From assembly GCF_003730295.1 (NCBI RefSeq), contig NZ_QTSZ01000005.1:1-64000 (forward strand): DNA of 64,000 nt. Reading direction: 5' to 3'. The stretch's first letter is position 1, and the number at the start of each line of letters is the position of its first letter. A program made the translations under genes and the position numbers. Source of the stretch: Ornithinibacillus gellani. Its GTDB lineage: Bacteria; Bacillota; Bacilli; Bacillales; Amphibacillaceae. The notes under the pieces are model-generated. The model made no database searches and was not told the DNA's origin. It worked only from the letters and a program-made list of their open reading frames with translations. Below, in pieces: positions 44,012 through 53,074 of the stretch.

Positions 44012-45175
44012 TCATTCAACAAACTTCAGTTCTGGAACCCATTGGGACATATGTGATTTGATTTCCTGATAATATGCCACAAAGCCGGGTAGTTGACTGT
44101 TACTCAATTGGTACATAGGGACAATTTTAAAATTCGTATGCTTTTCACTTCGCGTAACATAGGTCGGAATAAAAGTAGGCTGTTTCACTTCTATCGTCTT
44201 CGATCTGCCCTCTTCGGTCTTGGCAATCGTCACCTGTAAGATTCCGCCGATTCGTTTATATAGCCCATCTTGATTGGATAAAAAGTTTCCCAACGAATAA
44301 ACGACAAAGGTTTGGTTGCCGTCCTTTCCTTCCACCCAATCAACCGGCTGAAGCACGTGTGGATGATGTCCAATTACCAAATGGACACCGTGATCTGCTG
44401 CAAATTGAACGAGGTCCTTTTGTTCCGCATTTGGCATCCGCTCATATTCATTACCAAAATGCAGGCTTAACACAATCACATCGGCTTTGGATTTTGCTTC
44501 TTCAATTTCAGCAGCCATTCGTTCTTTCTCAATTATATTGACCAAAAACGCTTTTTCTAATGGAACGGGAATCCCATTCGTTCCATACGTATAGGATAAA
44601 AATGCAAGTGACATTCCTTCTTCGGTTTCATACACGCGTATGGAATCCCGATCTTTTTCATTTTTGTACGCACCAGTATACATCATATCAATTTGTTCCC
44701 AGTGGGAGATGGCCCGTTGGATGGCTTCTTCGCCCCTGTCCAACGTATGATTATTGGCTAAAGAAACAACATCAACACCAACCGACTTTAAAGCATCACC
44801 AACTTCAAAAGGACTATTAAATGCAGGATATGATGATAACCCCAACTCTTCCCCGCCAATCATTGTTTCTTGATTGGCAATCGAGATCGTTGTATCCTCC
44901 AAAAATGGCCTAACTAAAGAAAGCATTGGTGTAAAATCATAACCGTCTTTTGTTTTGGCATCCTGATATACTGGGGAATGAATCAGCATATCACCAATTG
45001 CCGCAAGTGTTATTTCTGTTTCTTTACGTTTTATTTCTTTCGTTTGCCGTTCTGCTGCCTGTATGCCTTCATGGTCTGTCGCGTATTTTGTCGGCTCTTC
45101 TATTTGTTCAGCACAGCCTATGAGCATAATTGGAACCAATATAAGGAGGCAAAAATATAATGTCTTGTTTATCAA
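44012..45175 (-). CDS. CapA/PgsA-family lipoprotein metallophosphatase
   Basis: A 387-residue lipoprotein. The lipobox LIGC places Cys21 at the mature N-terminus. CapA-domain motifs AIGDMLIH (about 61), SIANQETMIGG (about 97), LANNHTLDRG (about 140), LHFGNEY and GHHPHVLQP (about 270) are intact. CapA proteins take part in poly-gamma-glutamate anchoring, but no pgsB or pgsC gene is adjacent, so another cell-surface phosphatase role is possible. Start is TTG with AGGTGG eight bases upstream. Confidence 0.83.
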   Translation of the reverse strand: MINKTLYFCLLILVPIMLIGCAEQIEEPTKYATDHEGIQAAERQTKEIKRKETEITLAAIGDMLIHSPVYQDAKTKDGYDFTPMLSLVRPFLEDTTISIANQETMIGGEELGLSSYPAFNSPFEVGDALKSVGVDVVSLANNHTLDRGEEAIQRAISHWEQIDMMYTGAYKNEKDRDSIRVYETEEGMSLAFLSYTYGTNGIPVPLEKAFLVNIIEKERMAAEIEEAKSKADVIVLSLHFGNEYERMPNAEQKDLVQFAADHGVHLVIGHHPHVLQPVDWVEGKDGNQTFVVYSLGNFLSNQDGLYKRIGGILQVTIAKTEEGRSKTIEVKQPTFIPTYVTRSEKHTNFKIVPMYQLSNSQLPGFVAYYQEIKSHMSQWVPELKFVE

Positions 45176-45309
45176 TGGTCACACCACCTATTAACTCCCA
45201 CAGGATGCGGCAATTTCTACATGCGAATCCCCGTACATCATTACAAGTTTCAAATAGAAAATCATTTACGCAAGCGTGGATATTCAGTTTTTATATTTCT
45301 TAGATGCGG

Positions 45310-46464
45310 CTAATTTTCCAGCCGCTCTATAATCGTTGCATTTGCCATTCCCATTCCTTCACAAATTGCAACTAACCCATATTTACCCTTTACCCGTTCT
45401 AATTCATTTAGTAACGTCACAAATAGTTTCGTACCAGTTGCCCCAAGCGGATGGCCAAGTGCAATTGCACCACCATTCACATTCAGCTTGTCAGGGTCCG
45501 CACCGGTATCCTTCAGCCAAGCAAGAGGAACAGAGGCAAAGGCTTCATTTACTTCATATAAATCCATATCTTTCATTCCCAAATTTGCCTTTTTCAAAAC
45601 CTGCTGCGTAGCGGCTATAGGCCCCGTTAACATCAAGGTTGGATCAGAACCTGTAACTGACCTCGCAATAATCCTCGCACGTGGTTTTAATCCAAGGACT
45701 TCTGCTCGTTCTCGAGACATCAATAACACAGCGCTAGCTCCATCGCTCATCTGACTGGCGTTTCCAGCAGTCACACGTCCATTATCTTGGAAAACGGGTT
45801 GGAGATCCGCTAATCTCTCCAAACTTGTATCCGCACGCGGTCCTTCATCTACAGCAAACGATTGTGTTTTTCCCGCCTCGTCAACAATATCAATCGACAT
45901 TATTTCATTTTCAAAACGTCCGGCAGCAATGGCCGCTATCGCCTTTTGATGACTGGCTAATGCATAAGCATCCAAATCCGTTCGAGAGAGTCTCCAGGCT
46001 TCTGCTATTTTTTCTGCTGCAACTCCTTGATTCACAATCTCATACTTGGTTTGAAGTGCTTCACTAGGCTTCACCTTGCCAATATTGGAAAACATCGGTG
46101 AACGTGTCATGCTCTCCACACCGCCAGCTATGACAATATCCATATCCCCCGAAGCAATCGCCTGTGCTGCAAAATGTACCGCTTGCTGACTAGAGCCGCA
46201 TTGTCGATCCAATGTCACCCCTGGAACATGAACTGGAAATCCAGCAAGCAATGCGGCCGTTCTCGCAACATTACCAGCTTGCTCCCCTGTCTGGGTCACA
46301 CAGCCTAAGATCACATCTTCCACGAGCCCCGAATCCAGCGATGTCCGATTTACCAACCCCTCCAACACACGCGCTGCCAGCTCATCAGAACGATAATGCT
46401 GTAACGATCCCTTTCGTTTCCCAACTGCTGTTCGGCAGCCATCTATGATGACAACCTCTCGCAT
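45310..46464 (-). CDS. Acetyl-CoA acyltransferase (thiolase)
   Basis: A 384-residue thiolase. The nucleophile is Cys89 in LDRQCGSSQQAV; the histidine is in ALGHPLGATG (about 338) and the second cysteine in AICEGMG (about 368), with NEAFAS nearby. It may work in fatty-acid breakdown or acetoacetyl-CoA formation. It stands alone without other beta-oxidation genes, so direction and chain-length preference are unknown. Confidence 0.87.
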   Translation of the reverse strand: MREVVIIDGCRTAVGKRKGSLQHYRSDELAARVLEGLVNRTSLDSGLVEDVILGCVTQTGEQAGNVARTAALLAGFPVHVPGVTLDRQCGSSQQAVHFAAQAIASGDMDIVIAGGVESMTRSPMFSNIGKVKPSEALQTKYEIVNQGVAAEKIAEAWRLSRTDLDAYALASHQKAIAAIAAGRFENEIMSIDIVDEAGKTQSFAVDEGPRADTSLERLADLQPVFQDNGRVTAGNASQMSDGASAVLLMSRERAEVLGLKPRARIIARSVTGSDPTLMLTGPIAATQQVLKKANLGMKDMDLYEVNEAFASVPLAWLKDTGADPDKLNVNGGAIALGHPLGATGTKLFVTLLNELERVKGKYGLVAICEGMGMANATIIERLEN

Positions 46465-46617
46465 TCCTACACCCCATTCCGCTTATTTTGTATCTATAGT
46501 ATAACGGGCTGCCTGCAATACCGCCACTACCATTATCGGAGGTATGTAAATATTCTTTTGAAACCTTTTTGCCTATTTTTTCGTATGGTAGGACGGTAGG
46601 AGAAAGGAAGGGGAAAC

Positions 46618-47547
46618 ATGTCAGAGGTTGCAATGGAATTAGTAAATGTGAAAAAGACAATTGGAAAAAAAGAAATTATAAAAGGACTGTCCTTTACAAT
46701 TCATCGCGGAGAAATTTTTGGATTTATTGGTCCAAATGGTGCTGGGAAAACAACGACCATACGGATGATGGTTGGCCTAATGCAGTTATCAGAAGGTGAT
46801 GTACGGATTCTCGGCAAAAGCATTACTACCGATTATAAAGCAGCTGTACGGGAAGTCGGCGCAATCGTTGAAAATCCAGAGATGTATCCATTTATGACAG
46901 GCTGGCAAAATCTGATGCATTACGCAAGAATGATACCAGGCATTACGAAAGAGCGAATCCGTGAGGTAGTTGCACTGGTTGGGCTTGAAAAACCGATACA
47001 TGAAAAGGCTGGAAAGTATTCTCTCGGTATGCGACAGCGCCTTGGTATTGCACAAGCATTGCTTCATCGCCCAGCTATTCTTATTTTAGATGAACCAACA
47101 AATGGACTAGACCCTGCAGGAATTCGTGAAATCCGCAAATATATGAGAAAACTTGCCGAAGAAGAAAATGTAGCTGTTATTATTTCCAGTCATATCCTTT
47201 CAGAAATTGAATTAATCTGTGATCGAATCGGGATTATCAAAAATGGAGAGCTAGTCGCCATACAAGGGGTTCATGATAAAGATCATGCAGATGAATCAGC
47301 GGTCCAGCGCATCGTCATGGAGGTCAAACCAGTCGATGCAGCCACACGGTTATTAAAGGAACAATTCCAAATTACTGCTGCGGCAATGGATGGAAGCTCT
47401 TTATCCTTTGATGAAAATAAAGAGAACATACCAGTTATTGTAAAAGCACTAACGAAGCAGGATATATCCATCTATCAAATCGGTGCTTCTAATGGAACCC
47501 TGGAGGATAAATTTTTTGACCTGATTGGAGAGAATATCATTGAATAG
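46618..47547 (+). CDS. ABC exporter ATPase, BcrA/CcmA-like
   Basis: A 309-residue ATPase. Walker A GPNGAGKTT (about 38), signature YSLGMRQRLG (about 139) and Walker B ILILDEPTNGLDP (about 155), with a C-terminal extension of about 80 residues common in bacitracin/lantibiotic-resistance exporters. The permease gene follows with an 8-base overlap. Ligand unknown. Confidence 0.87.
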   Translation: MSEVAMELVNVKKTIGKKEIIKGLSFTIHRGEIFGFIGPNGAGKTTTIRMMVGLMQLSEGDVRILGKSITTDYKAAVREVGAIVENPEMYPFMTGWQNLMHYARMIPGITKERIREVVALVGLEKPIHEKAGKYSLGMRQRLGIAQALLHRPAILILDEPTNGLDPAGIREIRKYMRKLAEEENVAVIISSHILSEIELICDRIGIIKNGELVAIQGVHDKDHADESAVQRIVMEVKPVDAATRLLKEQFQITAAAMDGSSLSFDENKENIPVIVKALTKQDISIYQIGASNGTLEDKFFDLIGENIIE

Positions 47548-48502
47548 ATTCCTAAAGTTAATTTACAATGAGAACTACAAAATATATATTCGTAAATCCA
47601 CATGGGTCATGTATGCGATTTTAGCCTTATTAATCATTGGCGGAGCATTTCTGACCAGTGTTTATGGGGATGTGGATAAAGGCTATGATGCAAATTGGAG
47701 AGAACAGCTGGAGCAGGAAAATGAACAATTACTCGCTGAAAATGAAGGATACGGCGAGGATGAACAATACTTGACTACCTATAATTTGGATGAAATAGAG
47801 GTAAATAATTATTATTTGGAGCATGATATCGAACCGACAGGCTATGGCGCTTGGCAATATGTATTGGAAAATGCCGGTTTATTATCTATTGTCAGCCTGC
47901 TTACAATTATCGTTGCAGCCGGAATCATTGCCAATGAATATCGTTGGGGTACCATTAAGTTATTATTAATTCGCCCTATATCCCGAACACAAATATTACT
48001 ATCCAAATATGTATCTGTCTTACTATTTGCAGCATTCACCCTCTTATTTGTGCTCGGTTTTTCCTTTATTGTTGGGGCAGTTACATTTGGTGTAGAAGGA
48101 CTGAGCCCTCACATTTTACTGGACACAAATACAGGCTTGGAATATGTGTCTGCCTTGAAACAAATTATGACAGAGTATGGCTATGGACTCGTTAATTTAG
48201 TTATGATGGCCACATTTGCTTTCATGATTTCCACTGTATTCCGTAATAGTTCCTTAGCTATTGGTACGGCTATATTCTTGATGATGGCCGGCTCAACGAT
48301 AGTAGGGATGTTTTCTGAACGGTCTTGGGCTAAATACATTCTATTTGCCAATACAGACCTGCAGCAGTATGCACCAGGCTATACACCATGGATTGAAGGA
48401 ATGACACTATCCTTTTCCATCATGGTACTATTGGTGTATTATATTATCTTTATGGCGCTCTCATGGATTGTCTTCACCAAGCGAGATGTTGCTGGGAATT
48501 AA
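47540..48502 (+). CDS. ABC-2 type permease partner
   Basis: A 320-residue membrane protein with six hydrophobic segments. A large extracellular loop (about 40-105, rich in Asp and Glu) follows the first helix, and NEYRWGTIKLLLIRPISR (about 130-150) is the typical ABC-2 coupling region. I chose TTG at 47540 because GGAGA lies eight bases upstream; it overlaps the ATPase stop. The frame from 47525 is less likely. Confidence 0.83.
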   Translation: MNRFLKLIYNENYKIYIRKSTWVMYAILALLIIGGAFLTSVYGDVDKGYDANWREQLEQENEQLLAENEGYGEDEQYLTTYNLDEIEVNNYYLEHDIEPTGYGAWQYVLENAGLLSIVSLLTIIVAAGIIANEYRWGTIKLLLIRPISRTQILLSKYVSVLLFAAFTLLFVLGFSFIVGAVTFGVEGLSPHILLDTNTGLEYVSALKQIMTEYGYGLVNLVMMATFAFMISTVFRNSSLAIGTAIFLMMAGSTIVGMFSERSWAKYILFANTDLQQYAPGYTPWIEGMTLSFSIMVLLVYYIIFMALSWIVFTKRDVAGN

Positions 48503-48557
48503 TTGATGCGCGTCCATTCCATAAACAAGCAACAGGTATATAGAACGAGGTGATTGG

Positions 48558-48743
48558 ATGAAACGCTACTTGTCCGCTATTTTTTTAGTTATAACGGCCC
48601 TTCTTCTCATCTTCGGGCTACGCATAGATACGCAATGGAGCGGCATAGTTACGTGGGGTTTAGCTTTTTTGTTACTAATCGCAGCTGCCTATTTTACAAA
48701 ATACATCCCCAATGAAAAGAAGAAGTCTGATGCGAAAGAATAA
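48558..48743 (+). CDS. Small two-helix membrane protein
   Basis: A 61-residue protein: helix one about 4-22, helix two about 30-48, and a Lys-rich cytosolic tail. The start has GAGGTG upstream. It is not recognised. It follows the ABC permease by 55 bases before a terminator, so it is likely part of the same operon. Confidence 0.65.
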   Translation: MKRYLSAIFLVITALLLIFGLRIDTQWSGIVTWGLAFLLLIAAAYFTKYIPNEKKKSDAKE

Positions 48744-48759
48744 GGGACACCTCTTTCCG

Positions 48760-48790
48760 CCTGCAGGGTAGCATTCTCTGCAGGCTTTTT
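48760..48790 (+). terminator. Terminator of the ABC exporter operon
   Basis: GCCTGCAG...CTGCAGGC followed by TTTTT. Confidence 0.85.
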
Positions 48791-48902
48791 ATTTTATTTC
48801 AACCAACAAATCCGAGATACGATGAACATTTTTAATATGCATGCCATAATACTTTAACATTTGGGGTATATACTATTTAGAGTACAACAAGAATGATGCA
48901 CG

Positions 48903-48932
48903 AATAAAGTGAAGTTTCAATCTGTGATAAAA
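48903..48932. repeat. Collapsed R156 unit (ends only)
   Basis: AATAAAGTGAAGTTTCAATC is joined directly to TGTGATAAAA, which are the beginning and end of a complete R156 unit. The two parts meet at AATC, a 4-base sequence present at both internal borders. This looks like an excision or deletion product, or the empty form of the site. It overlaps the leader of the DDAH-like gene. Confidence 0.6.
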
Positions 48933-48953
48933 TTAAAGGGGACTAATAAAACG

Positions 48954-49826
48954 ATGAATGATGCAATACCTTCCAATCGAAGTATACAAATTTCATGTGA
49001 CAATGAATACGATACCTTAAAGCAAGTCATTGTCGTACCTCCAGCATTTATGCGAATTGAAGAAGCCATTAATGAAACACAGGAACATTATCTGGAAGAA
49101 GATGGGGAAGCAATGGATGCGTCGATTGCTCAACAACAGCATCGTGAATGGATACAGACTTTGACATCAAGAGGGATAGAAGTAATTAGTTTAGAAGCAA
49201 AACAAGCACTTCCCGAACAAGTCTTCACCCGGGATATCGGCTTTACCATTGGCAATAAGCTATTTATTTCCAATCTAAAAGAAGAAACGAGACAATCGGA
49301 AGAACAGGTACTGATCAACTGGCTCAAGCAATTACAAATCCCTTACCATCGCCTTTCAAACGGCACAATAGAAGGTGGCGATGTCATTGTGGATGGGAAA
49401 ACCATTTGGGTTGGTTTGAGTTCACGCACTTCCAAGGAAGCAGTTGTTCTGCTTGCACAACAGCTTCCGGATTATGATATCTATCCAATTCCATTGCGGG
49501 ATGATATACTCCATCTCGATTGTGTATTTAATTTGATTTCCGCGAACACAGCACTTATTCATCCACCAGCAATTGACCCAACCGCCTGTCAACGGTTGCA
49601 GGAGACGTATACATGTATTGAGGTAACGGACGATGAACAATTTCATATGGGGCCCAATGTCCTTTCCATTGGTAATCAAACTGTCATTAGCCTCCCTGAA
49701 AATGAGCGACTTAATACAGCATTGCGCGCACATCAATATGAGGTCATCGAGGCGCCATTTTCTGAAATCATTAAATCAGGCGGTTCCTACCGATGCTGTA
49801 CATTACCACTATGGCGAGAAAAATAA
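48954..49826 (+). CDS. DDAH/amidinotransferase-family enzyme
   Basis: A 290-residue pentein-fold protein, probably a dimethylarginine dimethylaminohydrolase or arginine-deiminase relative. Catalytic residues appear in FTRDIGFTIG (about 98), EGGDV (about 140), LHLDCVFNLI (His about 183) and the C-terminal cysteine in SGGSYRCCTLPL (Cys281 or 282). The ATG at 48954 follows AAAGGGG; the frame extends to 48909 through the repeat. Its stop codon TAA is the first part of the following R156 array. No arginine pathway genes are nearby. Confidence 0.82.
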   Translation: MNDAIPSNRSIQISCDNEYDTLKQVIVVPPAFMRIEEAINETQEHYLEEDGEAMDASIAQQQHREWIQTLTSRGIEVISLEAKQALPEQVFTRDIGFTIGNKLFISNLKEETRQSEEQVLINWLKQLQIPYHRLSNGTIEGGDVIVDGKTIWVGLSSRTSKEAVVLLAQQLPDYDIYPIPLRDDILHLDCVFNLISANTALIHPPAIDPTACQRLQETYTCIEVTDDEQFHMGPNVLSIGNQTVISLPENERLNTALRAHQYEVIEAPFSEIIKSGGSYRCCTLPLWREK

Positions 49827-50290
49827 AGTGAAACTTCAATCAGTGGAGATTTTCGCACTTTCCCCACTGATTGTTAGTTGAACCAATCAGGCCTTTACTG
49901 GCTGTTTATCCCCCCTTACATTGCTTGTTATCAACAATAATTCCTGCAGTGGGGGATCTTACAGCCAGTTAATCTGTGATAAAGTGAAACTTCAATCAGT
50001 GGAGATTTTCTCACTTTCCCCACTGATTGTTAGTTGAACCAATCAGGCCTTTACTGGCTGTTTATCCCCCCTTACATTGCTTGTTATCAACAATAATTCC
50101 TGCAGTGGGGGGCTTACAGCCAGTTAATCTGTGATAAAGTGAAACTTCAATCAGTGGAGTTTTTCGCACTTTCCCCACTGATTGTTAGTTGAACCAATCA
50201 GGCCTTTACTGGCTGTTTATCCCCCCTTACATTGCTTGTTATCAACAATAATTCCTGCAGTGGGGGATCTTACAGCCAGTTAATCTGTGA
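49823..50290. repeat. R156 repeat array, three tandem units
   Basis: Units start at 49823, 49979 and 50134. The three copies are nearly identical to each other (GTGGAGATTTT or GTGGAGTTTTT in loop 1), suggesting recent tandem amplification. Array position is directly after the DDAH-like gene, whose TAA lies inside the first unit. Confidence 0.88.
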
Positions 50291-50303
50291 GAAAATATCA
50301 TAC

Positions 50304-50343
50304 AAAAATGGAGCGAATCAAGCTTTCACTTGATTCGCTCCAT
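50304..50343 (-). terminator. Terminator after the DUF1232 gene
   Basis: On the minus strand GGAGCGAATCAAG pairs with CTTGATTCGCTCC, followed by ATTTTTG. Confidence 0.82.
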
Positions 50344-50361
50344 CGTTATATATGGAATCTT

Positions 50362-50652
50362 TTATTTATGATTCGAACGTTTCATGCCATGCTTTTCCTT
50401 TAATGTTTCGGGAGCAAGCTTTACCATAAATTGCAGCAGCAACAATGCCATTGCAGCATCATCTAACAGGCCAAAGAATAGGATGAAATCCGGGATCAGA
50501 TCAAAGGGAAATAAAATATAACCGATGATCAAACCAGAAAGCAGCAGCTTTTTCCAACCGAAAATTTCCCGCGATCGAAAGAAATCAAACATAAACGGTA
50601 TCGAGCGGTGCAAGGTGAACAAAAAACGAATTCTTTTCATCATAGCTTTCAT
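50362..50652 (-). CDS. DUF1232 (YkvA-type) membrane protein
   Basis: A 96-residue protein with the YkvA-domain signature YILFPFDLIPDFILFFGLLD (about 44-63) and two hydrophobic helices. Function unknown. The start has AGGAGAGGG upstream. It lies downstream of treR on the same strand with a 31-base gap and may be co-transcribed with the trehalose operon. Confidence 0.8.
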   Translation of the reverse strand: MKAMMKRIRFLFTLHRSIPFMFDFFRSREIFGWKKLLLSGLIIGYILFPFDLIPDFILFFGLLDDAAMALLLLQFMVKLAPETLKEKHGMKRSNHK

Positions 50653-50683
50653 GGTTGCCCTCTCCTAATTTGGCATGGAACCG

Positions 50684-51391
50684 TTATCCGTGTACCCTTC
50701 TCGCAAAGTCCACAAAACGAAATTTATCCGGACGATGCCTTGATTCTGTAAATTGAAACAGACGCGCATCCTCCAAATACACCTTACTCCGAATCACTAC
50801 TACATTGGAAAAGCCCTCCATATCCAGTAATTGGATATCATGCGCTGTCGGGTTTTCCACGGTAATTTCCTTTTGAGCAAAGCTAATCCCCAATCCAAGC
50901 TGGCCTTCCAAATATTCATAAATAGAATCCTGACAGGCAGCCATTGGCAGCTGTTCAACTATTTCCTGATTCAAATAATCCAAATCAAGGATGACTTTCT
51001 CGCCATTGATTTCGCGCACGCGAATAAGCTGCCACATAGAAGTTCCAACTGATATGTCCAGACAGTCTGCTTGATACGCATCTGCCTGGACCTGTTCTAA
51101 TAATTCCACAGAGGTAGTAGCTTCTATGCCTTGCTTATGCATCATTTCCTTAAAACTGACAATACCCGAAACAGGAAAGTCTAACATTTGCTTTTCAATA
51201 ATAAGTGATCCTTTACCATGAACTTTTTGAATATAGCCCTCCTGCGAAAGCAGTGCGAGTGCCTTGCGAATGGTTTCCCGGGATGCTTCATACATTTGGG
51301 ACAGCTCGTGCTCAGAAGGAAGCATATGCTGCCACTGTCGATTCATGATTTTCAAAACAATATCCTGATAAATTTTTCTATATTTCTGCAT
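50684..51391 (-). CDS. treR: GntR/HutC-family trehalose operon repressor TreR
   Basis: A 235-residue repressor. The winged-helix domain (about 1-70, LPSEHELSQMYEASRETIRK) is followed by a UTRA effector domain (about 90-230), which in TreR binds trehalose-6-phosphate. It is third in the treP-treA-treR operon, 12 bases after treA. Inverted repeats upstream of treP are its likely operators. Confidence 0.93.
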   Translation of the reverse strand: MQKYRKIYQDIVLKIMNRQWQHMLPSEHELSQMYEASRETIRKALALLSQEGYIQKVHGKGSLIIEKQMLDFPVSGIVSFKEMMHKQGIEATTSVELLEQVQADAYQADCLDISVGTSMWQLIRVREINGEKVILDLDYLNQEIVEQLPMAACQDSIYEYLEGQLGLGISFAQKEITVENPTAHDIQLLDMEGFSNVVVIRSKVYLEDARLFQFTESRHRPDKFRFVDFARRVHG

Positions 51392-51403
51392 GCTGATTCC
51401 CCA

Positions 51404-53056
51404 TTAATTGACTTTATATATCACCGACTCATATGGGCGCAGTGTTATTCTATCTAAATCCGTAGATGAATCCGGATAGTTTGAAAGCAGCACTTCACCC
51501 TGCCCATATGAAAACGATGCCTCTACATCCTTTGCATAGAAGTTACTAACTACAAGCATTCTTTCACCTTGCCAGCTCCGCGTATATGCAAAAATTTGTG
51601 GATGATCGGCCAATAATAATTGATAGTCTCCATGGGTTATCATATCATACTTTTTCCTCAATTGGATAAGTGCCTGATAATGCTGGAAAATAGAGTTAGG
51701 CTGCTGAACGACGTGCTTCACATGAATGTCATGGTAATTATCTGCCACCGGAATCCATGGCTCACCTGTAGTAAATCCCGCATGCTCCCCATCAGTCCAT
51801 TGCATTGGTGTTCGTGCATTATCTCTTGATTTCTGCTGAAGAATGGCCAGTATTTCCTTCTCTGGCACACCAGCAGCCTTCATTTCCTCATAGGCATTCA
51901 GGGATTCCACATCGCGATATTGCTCCAATGAAGTAAAATTGGGATTCGTCATGCCAATTTCTTCACCTTGGTAAATATACGGCGTCCCTTGCATCATGTG
52001 TAGCGTCGTTGCCAGCATTTTCGCGGACATTTCACGATACGGTCCTTCATTTCCAAAACGTGATACAATTCGCGGCTGATCATGGTTGCACCAGAAAAGG
52101 GCATTCCAACCTTTTCCTTCATGCATCCCCACCTGCCAATCAGATAGGATTTGCTTCAATTCCAGAAAATCAAATGGTGCCTTTGTCCATTTTTTCCCTT
52201 CTGGATAATCCACCTTTAAATGATGAAATTGAAAGGTCATATCAAGCTCTTCACGTTTTGGATTGGTATATTTCACACAGCTTTCTATGCTTGTTGAAGA
52301 CATTTCACCGACCGTCATCATCCCGTGTGGTTTAAATACAGCCTGATTCATTTCATGAAGATACTCATGAATACGTGGCCCATCGGTATAAAAACGACGG
52401 CCGTCTCCTTGATTGTCATCTGGAAAATCCTGATGTTTGGAAATAAGATTAATAACATCTAAACGAAATCCATCTATACCTTTTTTTGCCCAGTATCGCA
52501 TCATATCATACAGTTTTTCACGCAGTGTATCATTTTCCCAATTTAAATCTGCTTGGGTTTTATCATATAAATGAAGATAATACTGCTCCGTTTGTTCATC
52601 CCATTGCCAGGCAGGCCCGCCAAACTTGGATTTCCAATTGTTTGGCATCTCTCCATCATTTCCAGCATCCTTCCAAATATAAAAGTCCCGAAACGGATTA
52701 TCCTTGGATTGCGCTGACTCCTGGAACCACTCATGATGGGTTGAAGTATGATTAATCACCAGATCCATGATGAGCTTCATGTCACGATTGTGTGTTTCCT
52801 CCAATAATTGCTCAAAATCCTCCATCGTTCCATAGGCTGGATCAATCGAAAAGTAATCACTGATGTCATAACCATTATCATTTTGCGGCGATTGGTACAC
52901 AGGGGTAAGCCAAATCACATCGACACCGAGCGCTTGAATATAATCGAGTTTTTCTATGATGCCTTGCAAATCGCCTGTCCCACTCCCAGTGGTATCCTTA
53001 AAACTTTTTGGATAAATTTGATAGACGACTGCCCGCTGCCACCATGCTTCTTGCAT
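51404..53056 (-). CDS. treA: Trehalose-6-phosphate hydrolase (phospho-alpha-(1,1)-glucosidase)
   Basis: A 550-residue GH13 enzyme that splits trehalose-6-phosphate into glucose and glucose-6-phosphate. Catalytic motifs: DLVINHTS (about 97), GFRLDVINLI with nucleophile Asp (about 200), VGEMSST with acid Glu (about 250) and WCNHDQPR (about 322). Length equals B. subtilis TreA. AAGGAGG precedes the ATG. Confidence 0.95.
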   Translation of the reverse strand: MQEAWWQRAVVYQIYPKSFKDTTGSGTGDLQGIIEKLDYIQALGVDVIWLTPVYQSPQNDNGYDISDYFSIDPAYGTMEDFEQLLEETHNRDMKLIMDLVINHTSTHHEWFQESAQSKDNPFRDFYIWKDAGNDGEMPNNWKSKFGGPAWQWDEQTEQYYLHLYDKTQADLNWENDTLREKLYDMMRYWAKKGIDGFRLDVINLISKHQDFPDDNQGDGRRFYTDGPRIHEYLHEMNQAVFKPHGMMTVGEMSSTSIESCVKYTNPKREELDMTFQFHHLKVDYPEGKKWTKAPFDFLELKQILSDWQVGMHEGKGWNALFWCNHDQPRIVSRFGNEGPYREMSAKMLATTLHMMQGTPYIYQGEEIGMTNPNFTSLEQYRDVESLNAYEEMKAAGVPEKEILAILQQKSRDNARTPMQWTDGEHAGFTTGEPWIPVADNYHDIHVKHVVQQPNSIFQHYQALIQLRKKYDMITHGDYQLLLADHPQIFAYTRSWQGERMLVVSNFYAKDVEASFSYGQGEVLLSNYPDSSTDLDRITLRPYESVIYKVN

Positions 53057-53074
53057 GAATAAAACCTCCTTGAA

